Assembly (NCBI GenBank): GCA_963693105.1
Contig: OY843752.1
Span: forward strand, 124,001 to 188,000
Source: Oxydemutator sp963693105
Lineage (GTDB): Bacteria > Pseudomonadota > Gammaproteobacteria > Poriferisulfidales > Oxydemutatoraceae
DNA length: 64,000 nucleotides
Direction: 5' to 3'
Under the pieces are notes generated by a model. The model did not search any database, was not told where the DNA came from, and worked only from the letters and a program-made list of their open reading frames with translations. The position numbers were made by a program, and so were the translations under genes. Below are positions 1 through 7,280 of the stretch, piece by piece (position 1 is the stretch's first letter; each line of letters starts with the position of its first letter).

Positions 1-901
1 CTTTTACTTTACCGAATTTGTCTCCAAATAATTCACGCCATTTTTTAACACTTTCATTATGATCTTCTTCTTCACAAGCCAGGTTGATTTTAGTGGTATA
101 GACATTAAATTTTTCACGAAAATTGGAGTACTTATTTTGATCCCAATGCCTATTGAAATTCTCGGTAGACATCACAGGATTTTCTATAGTCGGCATAGTT
201 TGATGTGCTTGAAGAAAATCATTTAACCTATTCGACAGCGTTTTCATGGTTGTAGGCATACCATCAAAATTTTCTGAATTTTCATCGCTAGTCTTAACTT
301 GATTCCCTAGCATAGTCGTAAGCAAGATCGACTTAACGGAAAAGTTATCCTTATGGTCACGCAGAAATTTTAGCAGGCGAGTAGTTTTTCTAAAGTTATT
401 CTCGCCGATTATTTGATTTTTATCTATCAACCAATTTTTGTATTCATCACCATCTGTCGCTTCATACTTTTCGTCCCTTCCATTGCAAATGTAGTGAGTG
501 TCGTTGTGTTCCACACAAGGAACGATGTCCAAATGAAAGTCGCCAACATAGTCAATGGTTACACACCGCGTGTTTTTTTCGACCTTACCGTCATATGTTT
601 GATTGTCTTTAAATACATTGTGGACTGTGTCCACGTAGTCAGTCTTGAATGAGTCCGGATCAAAACCATCATCCCGGATAAATACCAATATATCAGCGTC
701 AAATTCATCATCGTCTTTTACTGGCTTGATGATTGTTTTGTGGGCATACGACCCCTGTTCGCTACACTTCCTGTAACCATTGAGTTTGTCCTTAAGTAAC
801 TTTGTAATTGTGCCTACCCTATCCCTTAACGTGTCAAGTCTGGTTTCATTCAGATTAACCTGGTCAGATAAAAAATCGTGAAAATAACTCTCGTGTTTCA
901 T
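1..901 (-). CDS. CD-NTase (cGAS/DncV-like nucleotidyltransferase) of a CBASS system, C-terminus outside window
   Basis: About 300 codons are readable from the ATG at 901 to the window edge, with no stop. Translation by eye gives the nucleotidyltransferase signature: G50-S51 followed by D68-A-D70, then a third acidic residue D125 in a DFHLDIVP context. A later stretch resembles the SMODS helical part (NFRKTTRLLKFLRD, then FSVKSILLTTML). CD-NTases make cyclic di- or trinucleotides after phage infection to switch on a partner effector. The start follows a strong Shine-Dalgarno (GGAGGAAG) placed 9 nt after the stop of the patatin gene, so the two are translated together. The product nucleotide and the clade cannot be told from sequence alone. 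Base composition is AT-rich compared with the chromosome. Confidence 0.88.
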   Translation of the reverse strand, partial: MKHESYFHDFLSDQVNLNETRLDTLRDRVGTITKLLKDKLNGYRKCSEQGSYAHKTIIKPVKDDDEFDADILVFIRDDGFDPDSFKTDYVDTVHNVFKDNQTYDGKVEKNTRCVTIDYVGDFHLDIVPCVEHNDTHYICNGRDEKYEATDGDEYKNWLIDKNQIIGENNFRKTTRLLKFLRDHKDNFSVKSILLTTMLGNQVKTSDENSENFDGMPTTMKTLSNRLNDFLQAHQTMPTIENPVMSTENFNRHWDQNKYSNFREKFNVYTTKINLACEEEDHNESVKKWRELFGDKFGKVK

Positions 902-910
902 TTCTTCCTC

Positions 911-1813
911 CTAGCGTAAAAATTCATGAATCTGGCTATTTAGCCGCGTAAACTCGCTTTTGGCCCTTTCCACTAAACTGGGGATGTTTTGATATTTATC
1001 AAGCTCATAGTTGCCGATATTTGGACTAATTCTGAATACCTTATTTGAATCAAGCAATTCCAGAACATTTTGAGGAAATTTTGTTTGGCATGACATCAAG
1101 AAATCGACCAATTTGGTGCGGTTCCACCCCGTTAAGTATCCCCACATCCTTGCTGGTTGGTAAATTTGTCTGGTTTGCCCTGTCCCCAATGAGAGGATTT
1201 TGATGTCTTTTGCTTCGAAATTTCTAATGGCATCGGTATAACCAACCAAAGAAGGGTTGTTTGCCCAAATACCGCCATCGCAAACAAGAGTTCCGTTTAT
1301 ATCTACTGGGTCAAAATACACTGGGGCAGCGCAGGATGCCAGCACTGCTTTGTATAAAGGCACTTGACCATCACGCACATAATCCCCTTTTCTTTGTGTC
1401 TTTTGGTAACTTGACTTGAAAACATAAACATCCCCTGTGCTGGCATTAGAAGCATTGAGAATTAGAGGTTTTTTAATTTCTCCTAATGTAATATCCCCTA
1501 GTTTTTTGTGGAGAAATTTTTCTAAAATTTTTCCATCATACTTCGATCTTAATAGTCCACATAGGTTCCATTGTTTCTTGAAAATAGCAGGGGCATTTTT
1601 CGAGTAATCTTCTACCAATTCAGTTAAATCGTTCTTTATTACGATTGAACCAGCAATGATGCTTCCAGTGCTTGTGCCGACAATGAGATCAAATGTTTCA
1701 TGTATATTTATATGAAGTTCTTTTTCCATGAGAGACAATATTTTAGTAGGGAAAATTCCGCGCACTCCACCACCATCAATACTCAACACTCTAAATATTT
1801 TGCGAGGCATCAT
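911..1813 (-). CDS. capV: Patatin-like phospholipase, CapV-type CBASS effector
   Basis: A 300-aa protein with all patatin hallmarks: the oxyanion glycine loop DGGGVRG at residues 13-19, the nucleophile elbow GTSTGS with Ser48, and the catalytic Asp179 in a DGG motif. In CBASS, CapV is activated by the cyclic nucleotide made by the neighbouring CD-NTase and degrades the inner membrane, killing the infected cell. No signal peptide is visible, which fits cytoplasmic activation. The ATG at 1813 overlaps the end of hsdS by 23 nt, so it is translationally linked to the restriction operon. The gene is clearly AT-richer than hsdM. The symbol is assigned from family and context. Confidence 0.9.
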   Translation of the reverse strand: MMPRKIFRVLSIDGGGVRGIFPTKILSLMEKELHINIHETFDLIVGTSTGSIIAGSIVIKNDLTELVEDYSKNAPAIFKKQWNLCGLLRSKYDGKILEKFLHKKLGDITLGEIKKPLILNASNASTGDVYVFKSSYQKTQRKGDYVRDGQVPLYKAVLASCAAPVYFDPVDINGTLVCDGGIWANNPSLVGYTDAIRNFEAKDIKILSLGTGQTRQIYQPARMWGYLTGWNRTKLVDFLMSCQTKFPQNVLELLDSNKVFRISPNIGNYELDKYQNIPSLVERAKSEFTRLNSQIHEFLR

Positions 1814-3056
1814 TTACTCTCCAGTTTCCAGTCAATAGTTTCTGCATCAACCCACGTTTCTGTGTGCGGTATTGTTCGACAATGGCTTGAATCAACTCAA
1901 TTTCTTTTTGTGCTGTATGGAGGATTTGTCCGATCCGGTGTTGTTCTCTCTCGTGAGGAAAACAAATGGTCATATTTCGAAAATAGGTTTGTGATATTAC
2001 ATATCGTTGACCACTGCCCTCACATAGTCTGTAAGCTTGATGATAAAAGTGAGACGATTTGAACACGTATCCTCTAAACAATAAATCCCAATTCTCTTTT
2101 GGGCGAAACCGCACAACATGATAACTGTAGACCGCTTTGTCTATATCTTCCAAAGCAACTGCTGAATGCGCGATATCTCCTTGAATCTCAGATGACGGAG
2201 TGAAAAATACATCACCCTTTTTCACACTACACTGAACTATTTTTCTGTCTGGCGCGCTAACCCAATGGTTTAGACCATCAGAAGAAAGAAAGTCTTTGTT
2301 CAACACATCCAAGTAATTGACAAGCCTGACTGGGCGTTGGCCTTCAATTATTTTTTTATCTACCCCTGCACTAGAGATTGCGCCGATTTCCCCCAATTTC
2401 ACTCTCCGCCATTTGGGATTATCTTGCTGATCGCTGATGAGGGTTTTCAGCGACCACTTAAACCGCTTTTCCTTTGCCGCAATAAGCGCCTCTGTTTTCT
2501 CAATCGCCGTGTCCCATGTTTCCAGTAAAGATGCAATGGCTTTTTGTTCCGGAAAGGAAGGGATAGGGACTCGGATTTTTTGATAGGATTCGTTTGTCAG
2601 GCCAAAGCGTGTGATGCCGTTAGCAAACCTGTAAAAATCATGCCTTACTCTCCGAGAAGTTAAAGCATAGCAAACATATTTCCCGCTTACTTTCTTCTTC
2701 GGACGAAGAATTGTTAAATGATAGCCACATAGCAAATTATTAATGGTTTCTTTAACGTGGGAAGGAACGCCAATATCATCAGGTGTTTCAGAATCTTTAG
2801 TAATAATTACATCATCTTTTACGATAGAAAATTTTTCCACTTCTTTCGGTTTGGCTGTGGCGGTCATAAAGTCAATTCTGGAATCAATTGAGTTGTTATA
2901 ATAAACGTCTGTGTAATTGCATAGTTTCACTGGTAATTCCCCCTCAACAGTTTTTTTGTCAACAGGGCTGGTAATAACCGTACAAGCGTCCGCTAAACTG
3001 CTCATGCGCCACCCATCTGGCAACGCTTTCTCTTCAATCCCTATCCTGCTATTCAT
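1791..3056 (-). CDS. hsdS: Type I restriction-modification specificity subunit, two target-recognition domains
   Basis: A 421-aa S subunit of the usual length. Each half has a target-recognition domain followed by a conserved helical spacer (PEQKAIASLLETWDTAIEKTE in the middle, HRIGQILHTAQKEIELIQA at the end). The two recognition domains begin alike: VDKKTVEGELPVKLCNYTDV in the first half and VDKKIIEGQRPVRLVNYLDV in the second. The two DNA half-sites may therefore be similar. HsdS brings HsdM, and HsdR when present, to a split DNA target. The start overlaps the rhuM stop by 4 nt (ATGA). The end overlaps the patatin start. Confidence 0.9.
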   Translation of the reverse strand: MNSRIGIEEKALPDGWRMSSLADACTVITSPVDKKTVEGELPVKLCNYTDVYYNNSIDSRIDFMTATAKPKEVEKFSIVKDDVIITKDSETPDDIGVPSHVKETINNLLCGYHLTILRPKKKVSGKYVCYALTSRRVRHDFYRFANGITRFGLTNESYQKIRVPIPSFPEQKAIASLLETWDTAIEKTEALIAAKEKRFKWSLKTLISDQQDNPKWRRVKLGEIGAISSAGVDKKIIEGQRPVRLVNYLDVLNKDFLSSDGLNHWVSAPDRKIVQCSVKKGDVFFTPSSEIQGDIAHSAVALEDIDKAVYSYHVVRFRPKENWDLLFRGYVFKSSHFYHQAYRLCEGSGQRYVISQTYFRNMTICFPHEREQHRIGQILHTAQKEIELIQAIVEQYRTQKRGLMQKLLTGNWRVNDASQNI

Positions 3057-4108
3057 TTCTTCTGCTCCTTCCCGCTCGGTTGCGGCGCGATTTTCTTGAC
3101 TAATTTATCAAAATCGGATTCAAACAAGCGGTCTTGAACGATGCGGTATTTCTCAAATTCGTTTTCGGCGTGGGCTTTGGCTATTTCAGCGCTCACTTTC
3201 CCCGCATCCTGCAAGATTTTTCGATCCCAGAGTTTCAGAAAACCGCTGAGGCGTTTCTCCCAATCTGCCATGGTCATGGGAATTTTACGCACCGCCTGTA
3301 TTTCGGCCATGTCCAGATAAGCTGAAACAATGCGCTGCATCTGCGCCAGCTCATATTCAGACAGATAATTTTTAGCAATAGACACATCATATTTATGAAT
3401 TTTACTATCTGGCGCGCCTTCCCAACTGGCCAGACCCATGTTGTCCTTTTTGTGATTGGCGCGATCAACAACAGTCTCGGCGGCAGTCTGACCATGAATG
3501 GCGTAATGCAGTTTATTCTGGACGGCGGCGAAAAAGCGTTTTGTTGCGGTTGCCGTGGGGTCATAGTCGAATGACGTGGCGTAAATGTCGGTGATTTTCT
3601 GGTAGAACCTGCGTTCCGAAAGCCTGATTTCCCTGATTTTCTCAAGCTGACGCTCGAAAAATTCGTTATCCAAAACACTGCCGCCCTTTTTGAGGCGCTC
3701 CACATCCATCGTCCAGCCCTGAATGGTGTAATCTTTGACAATGCGGTTTGCCCATTTGCGGAACTGAACGGCGCGTTCATTCTCAATCTTGAACCCCACG
3801 GCGATAATGGCTTGCAGGTTATAGTGCTTGGTGTTGTAGTTTTTTCCGTCAGCGGCAGTTATTAAGTATTTCTTAATAACTGAACCTTCTTCCAGTTCGT
3901 TATCCTCGAATATCCGCTTCAAGTGCTGATTGACGGCAGAAACCGAAACATCGTACAGGGTGGACATCATTTTTTGCGTTAGCCAGATATTCTCATCCTC
4001 ATAACGCATTTCAACGCTCGATTCCGCATCTCCTACAGCGGCGACAAAGGTCAGATATTCCGCCGCCGATGATCTGATGGTCAGGTCTTGCGGTTTCTTT
4101 TTGGTCAT
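3053..4108 (-). CDS. RhuM family protein
   Basis: A 351-aa protein of the RhuM (virulence RhuM) family. Recognisable features are an N-terminal region with IWLTQKMMSTLYDVSVSAVNQHLKRIFE, which looks like a winged-helix-type DNA-binding segment, followed by a Lys/Arg-rich alpha-helical C-terminal half. Family members are often found inside type I restriction loci, but their biochemical role is not established. Here the gene sits between dinD and hsdS, starts 102 nt after dinD, and overlaps hsdS by 4 nt. The 5' gap carries an AT-rich inverted repeat, so this gene could be separately controlled. Product name comes from family resemblance recalled without a database search. Confidence 0.75.
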   Translation of the reverse strand: MTKKKPQDLTIRSSAAEYLTFVAAVGDAESSVEMRYEDENIWLTQKMMSTLYDVSVSAVNQHLKRIFEDNELEEGSVIKKYLITAADGKNYNTKHYNLQAIIAVGFKIENERAVQFRKWANRIVKDYTIQGWTMDVERLKKGGSVLDNEFFERQLEKIREIRLSERRFYQKITDIYATSFDYDPTATATKRFFAAVQNKLHYAIHGQTAAETVVDRANHKKDNMGLASWEGAPDSKIHKYDVSIAKNYLSEYELAQMQRIVSAYLDMAEIQAVRKIPMTMADWEKRLSGFLKLWDRKILQDAGKVSAEIAKAHAENEFEKYRIVQDRLFESDFDKLVKKIAPQPSGKEQKK

Positions 4109-4152
4109 AATTTCAGGTCTCTTTTTTGCCGAAACCTATACATTTTCCGGTG

Positions 4153-4186
4153 ATATGTATATGAAAACGGGTTTTTGTATACATAT
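4153..4186. promoter_or_regulatory. AT-rich inverted repeat between dinD and rhuM, candidate operator
   Basis: ATATGTATA at 4153-4161 is exactly mirrored by TATACATAT at 4178-4186 across a 16-nt spacer. The 102-nt gap also has a third related TATACAT element at about 4137. The arms are short and far apart, more like paired binding sites than a stem. The site lies about 45 nt upstream of the rhuM start. RhuM or DinD, both with likely DNA-binding segments, are possible ligands (inference). Confidence 0.4.
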
Positions 4187-4210
4187 TTTTGAGATAGGTA
4201 TATGAAATGG

Positions 4211-5071
4211 TCATTTCTTATAGCGGTTGCTGGCCCGCCCTTTCTTCAACCCTTTCGCCTCTGCTCCAAGCGCTTTGGCGCTGGTTTTCGGGGTTGGCAA
4301 ATCTTCCGGCATGGTTCCGCCAAGCTCACCGATGGTCTTTCTTACTTTTGCGCCGACTTGATGGTGGGCGATATTGGCATTTCCTTTGCCTTTTATGTCT
4401 TCGCGCCGCAGTTTTTCCTCGGCTTGTGTCGCCCGGAAAAGATTGGCGGCGAGTTCCGTGCTGCCCATGTGGTCTAAAATCTGTTGGCTTTTCTTCAGGT
4501 TCTTCCGCTTGTGAATATCTTTCGCGCCAAGTCCGCCATACAACCCCTGATAGCCGTGGTTTTGGAATATCGCGAAGTCCAATCCGCTTTCAACACCCGC
4601 TTGACTGGCGGTTGCCACGAGTTGTTTGTTGTGCTCTTTTAGTTCATCGCGGAGGAAAAGGCGTTTTTTGTCTTCATCCAGTTGCTGAAAAACCTCATTG
4701 TCCGCGAGTTCCTGCCGGCGCGTCTGAATGGCGAAGTAGGTTTGGCCGCTGGCGATGACCGGCTTGGTAGGGTCGCCATTTTGGACGATCAGATAGCAGG
4801 CGTAGCGGGTCAGGCGATAATCCCGGACTTCACGCTTTGCCCCTGAACCGAGGGTGACCATTTTGCGGACCTCTGCAAAATGGTTTTCCACGACTTGCCC
4901 GGAGTTTCGGCATGCGATTTTTGCCTTTTTAATAATGTCATCCAAGCTACGCCATTGGGCATACTCCAAAATCGGTTGCAAGTCTCTTGCCAACCAATAC
5001 TCTCCGTCATCCTCGCTTTTTCTGCGGATACTTTCAAATGTCCGGCGATGTTTCCTGTCTATCTTATTCAT
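4211..5071 (-). CDS. dinD: DinD-like DNA-damage-inducible protein (Bro-N type)
   Basis: A 286-aa protein resembling DinD. It has an N-terminal Bro-N-like domain (YWLARDLQPILEYAQWRSL), then VRDYRLTRYACYLIVQNGDP, a charged middle part (ADNEVFQQLDEDKKRLFLRDEL) and a C-terminal section with NHGYQGLYGGLG. E. coli DinD is SOS-induced and inhibits RecA strand exchange. Copies are common in type I restriction loci. The start overlaps the hsdM stop by 4 nt, so it is read from the hsdM message. The C-terminus is Lys-rich. No LexA box was seen upstream, which is expected because it is internal to the operon. Confidence 0.8.
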   Translation of the reverse strand: MNKIDRKHRRTFESIRRKSEDDGEYWLARDLQPILEYAQWRSLDDIIKKAKIACRNSGQVVENHFAEVRKMVTLGSGAKREVRDYRLTRYACYLIVQNGDPTKPVIASGQTYFAIQTRRQELADNEVFQQLDEDKKRLFLRDELKEHNKQLVATASQAGVESGLDFAIFQNHGYQGLYGGLGAKDIHKRKNLKKSQQILDHMGSTELAANLFRATQAEEKLRREDIKGKGNANIAHHQVGAKVRKTIGELGGTMPEDLPTPKTSAKALGAEAKGLKKGRASNRYKK

Positions 5072-6579
5072 CTCTTCACCCCCTTCAACAATTTCCCCAT
5101 CCGCCCACGCACCTCAACCAACTCCTTCTCCAACCGCTCTATTTCTTTCTCCACCGCTTCAATGTCAATCTCTTCCTCTTCCTCAAAAGTGTCCACATAG
5201 CGCGGGATGTTCAGGTTGAAGTCGTTTTCCTCGATTTCCTCAAAATCCGCGACATGCGCATACTTGTCCGCACCTTTCCGCGCCTTGCAGGTTTTCAGGA
5301 TTTTCGCCAGGTGCTCATCCAGCAAGGTGTTTTGATTTTTCCCCGCCTGATATTCGCGGCTTGCGTCGATAAACAGCACGTCTTTGCGCTTGTGGTTTTT
5401 GCCGCCTTGTTCGCGTGAGCGGTCGAAGATTAGAATGGCGACCGGTATTGATGTTGTTGGAAACAGGTTGCCCGGCAACCCGATAACCGTGTCCAGCAGG
5501 TTTTCCTCGATCAATTTCCGGCGGATACGCCCCTCCGCCGCGCCGCGGAATAGAACGCCGTGCGGAACCACGACCGCAATCCGCCCTTCTTTCTCCAACG
5601 CCACTTCCACCATGTGGCTGATGAAGGCGTAATCGCCTTTGGATTTGGGGGGCACGCCGCGCCAGAAGCGGCTGTATGGATCCGCCTCGGCCTCTTCCGC
5701 TCCCCACTTGTCGAGCGAGAACGGCGGATTGGCGACCACATTGTTAAACTTCATCAGCGCGTTGTTTTCCACCAGCGTCGGGCTGGTGAGTGTGTTGCAC
5801 CAGTCAATGCGCGCCGCGTCGGCGCCGTGCAGAAACATATTCATCCGCGCAAGCGCCCAGGTGCTGCCGTTCAATTCCATTCCCGACAAGGAATAATTTT
5901 TCCCGCCGACCACGCGCGCGGCCTCAATCAGAAGCCCGGCCGAGCCGCAAGCGGGGTCGCAGATGCGCGCGCCGGGGCGAGGCGCGCACAGTTTTGCCAC
6001 CAGTTTGGATACCTTGTGCGGCGTATAAAATTCGCCGGCCTTTTTGCCCGCATCGGATGCGAAGTGCTCAATCAGGTAGATGTAGGTGTTGCCGATGACG
6101 TCTTCCGAAACCAGGCTGGGGCGCATGTTCAACTCGGACTTGTTGAAATTCTCCAGCAGCATTTTCAAGCGCCGGTTGCGGTCGCGGGTCTTGCCCAGAT
6201 TGGCCTCGCTGTTGAAATCAATGTTGCGAAAAACGCCCTCCAGTTTTGCCTTGTTCGCGGTTTCAATCGCTTCCAGCGCGACGTTAATGCGTTCGCCAAT
6301 GTTGGGTGCCGCGCGTTTTTCATAGAGCGTGTAAAAGTTGCTGTCTTCCGGCAGAACAAACCGCTCGCGCTTCATTTTTCGAAGTATGCGTTTTTTATCG
6401 CCTTTGTACTCTTTCTGATACTCTTCGTAATGATCGCGCCAGACATCAGAGATGTATTTCAGAAACAGTGTGGTGAGGATGTAGTCTTTATATCCGGCGG
6501 CGTCCATCACGCCGCGAAAGACATCGCAGGCGCTCCAGGCGGCATTGTTGATGTCTTTTTGTTGGATCTTGCCACTCAT
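5068..6579 (-). CDS. hsdM: Type I restriction-modification DNA methyltransferase subunit
   Basis: A 503-aa N6-adenine methyltransferase of the HsdM family. The N-terminal helical bundle (FLKYISDVWRDHYEEY) precedes the SAM-binding motif I DPACGSAGLL and the catalytic motif IV NPPF. GEFYTPHKVSKLVAKL, just before motif I, is typical of HsdM. The C-terminus ends in an acidic coiled coil (EEEEEIDIEAVEKEIERLEKE). It methylates both strands of the site chosen by HsdS. Starts and stops overlap the neighbours by 4 nt on both sides. No HsdR translocase is in the window; it could lie beyond the left edge or be absent. Confidence 0.95.
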   Translation of the reverse strand: MSGKIQQKDINNAAWSACDVFRGVMDAAGYKDYILTTLFLKYISDVWRDHYEEYQKEYKGDKKRILRKMKRERFVLPEDSNFYTLYEKRAAPNIGERINVALEAIETANKAKLEGVFRNIDFNSEANLGKTRDRNRRLKMLLENFNKSELNMRPSLVSEDVIGNTYIYLIEHFASDAGKKAGEFYTPHKVSKLVAKLCAPRPGARICDPACGSAGLLIEAARVVGGKNYSLSGMELNGSTWALARMNMFLHGADAARIDWCNTLTSPTLVENNALMKFNNVVANPPFSLDKWGAEEAEADPYSRFWRGVPPKSKGDYAFISHMVEVALEKEGRIAVVVPHGVLFRGAAEGRIRRKLIEENLLDTVIGLPGNLFPTTSIPVAILIFDRSREQGGKNHKRKDVLFIDASREYQAGKNQNTLLDEHLAKILKTCKARKGADKYAHVADFEEIEENDFNLNIPRYVDTFEEEEEIDIEAVEKEIERLEKELVEVRGRMGKLLKGVKR

Positions 6580-7178
6580 CTCTTGTCCGCCTGTTGATTA
6601 CAGTTCATTCCGGATTCTTTTACCAGCCGCATCAAAACCCCGTCGGCCAGACGCTTTTTCTCTTTTGCCAGGTCTTTCATCAACCGGTGCTCTTTATCTG
6701 ACAAGGTAACAATTTCCATGATTTGTTTTTGGGTCTCAAGATCAGGCAGGGGAATTTCCAGGGCTTCAAGAACAGATTTGCCTATCGTGACCATCGCTGT
6801 TCCGGTAGCCCGGCTATGTAAAAAAGCCTGAGAAGGCGGCTGGTTGATGAACCACCACAAATATTCCGGCAGCACCTTCTCGCTTGTAACTCGGACTCTC
6901 AGCAATGGCGCCGCGACAATCGCCCGGCCGGGTTCGGCATCAATAATCGCCGTTGTGGTCGTCTTGCCTCTGGAACGAAAAATCAGATCTTTGCGCTGTA
7001 CAAAATGATGCTCATTGACATCATCAAGTTGGATGGTCAGCAGATTGCGGGCATCCAGTCTGTTGTCTTCGGTCAGATCGCGCATCTGAATCACCGGAGT
7101 GTTTCCACCTTTTTCCGGCTCAAGGCGCGCCCTGAACGCCACCCCCATTTGAACTACAGCGAGGCTCTTAATTTTCAT
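6576..7178 (-). CDS. Short HsdS-like protein with a single target-recognition domain
   Basis: A 200-aa protein resembling half an S subunit. It has one recognition-domain-like region (GNTPVIQMRDLTEDNRL near the start; ATGTAMVTIGKSVLEALEIP before the spacer) followed by a helical arm (LETQKQIMEIVTLSDKEHRLMKDLAKEKKRL). Half-size S proteins can work as dimers in some type I systems. Here a full two-domain hsdS is also present in the same operon. It may be an alternative specificity subunit, a helper, or a remnant of an older S gene. It is the first gene of the operon, with a promoter very close to its ATG. The stop overlaps hsdM by 4 nt. Confidence 0.75.
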   Translation of the reverse strand: MKIKSLAVVQMGVAFRARLEPEKGGNTPVIQMRDLTEDNRLDARNLLTIQLDDVNEHHFVQRKDLIFRSRGKTTTTAIIDAEPGRAIVAAPLLRVRVTSEKVLPEYLWWFINQPPSQAFLHSRATGTAMVTIGKSVLEALEIPLPDLETQKQIMEIVTLSDKEHRLMKDLAKEKKRLADGVLMRLVKESGMNCNQQADKR

Positions 7179-7186
7179 GACCGACG

Positions 7187-7215
7187 ATGATACATGAATG
7201 AGCCTTCCATTTCAA
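7187..7215 (-). promoter_or_regulatory. Sigma70-type promoter of the restriction/CBASS operon, near-leaderless
   Basis: On the minus strand TTGAAA (7215-7210) and TATCAT (7192-7187) are separated by exactly 17 nt. The expected start of transcription falls only a few nucleotides before the ATG at 7178, so the message would be leaderless or nearly so. No Shine-Dalgarno precedes that ATG, which agrees. Confidence 0.6.
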
Positions 7216-7228
7216 GAAATTTTGAAAT
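7209..7228. promoter_or_regulatory. Palindrome overlapping the -35 region of the defence operon
   Basis: ATTTCAA at 7209-7215 and TTGAAAT at 7222-7228 form a perfect 7-bp inverted repeat with a 6-nt centre. It covers the -35 hexamer of the promoter described next to it. A repressor bound there would block transcription of the whole operon. The binding protein is unknown. The rest of the 102-nt gap to ggt is AT-rich with no gene. Confidence 0.45.
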
Positions 7229-7280
7229 AATAGCGATTCTGCGATTATTATATTTTACTAACTAGTTGATATACCTTGAT

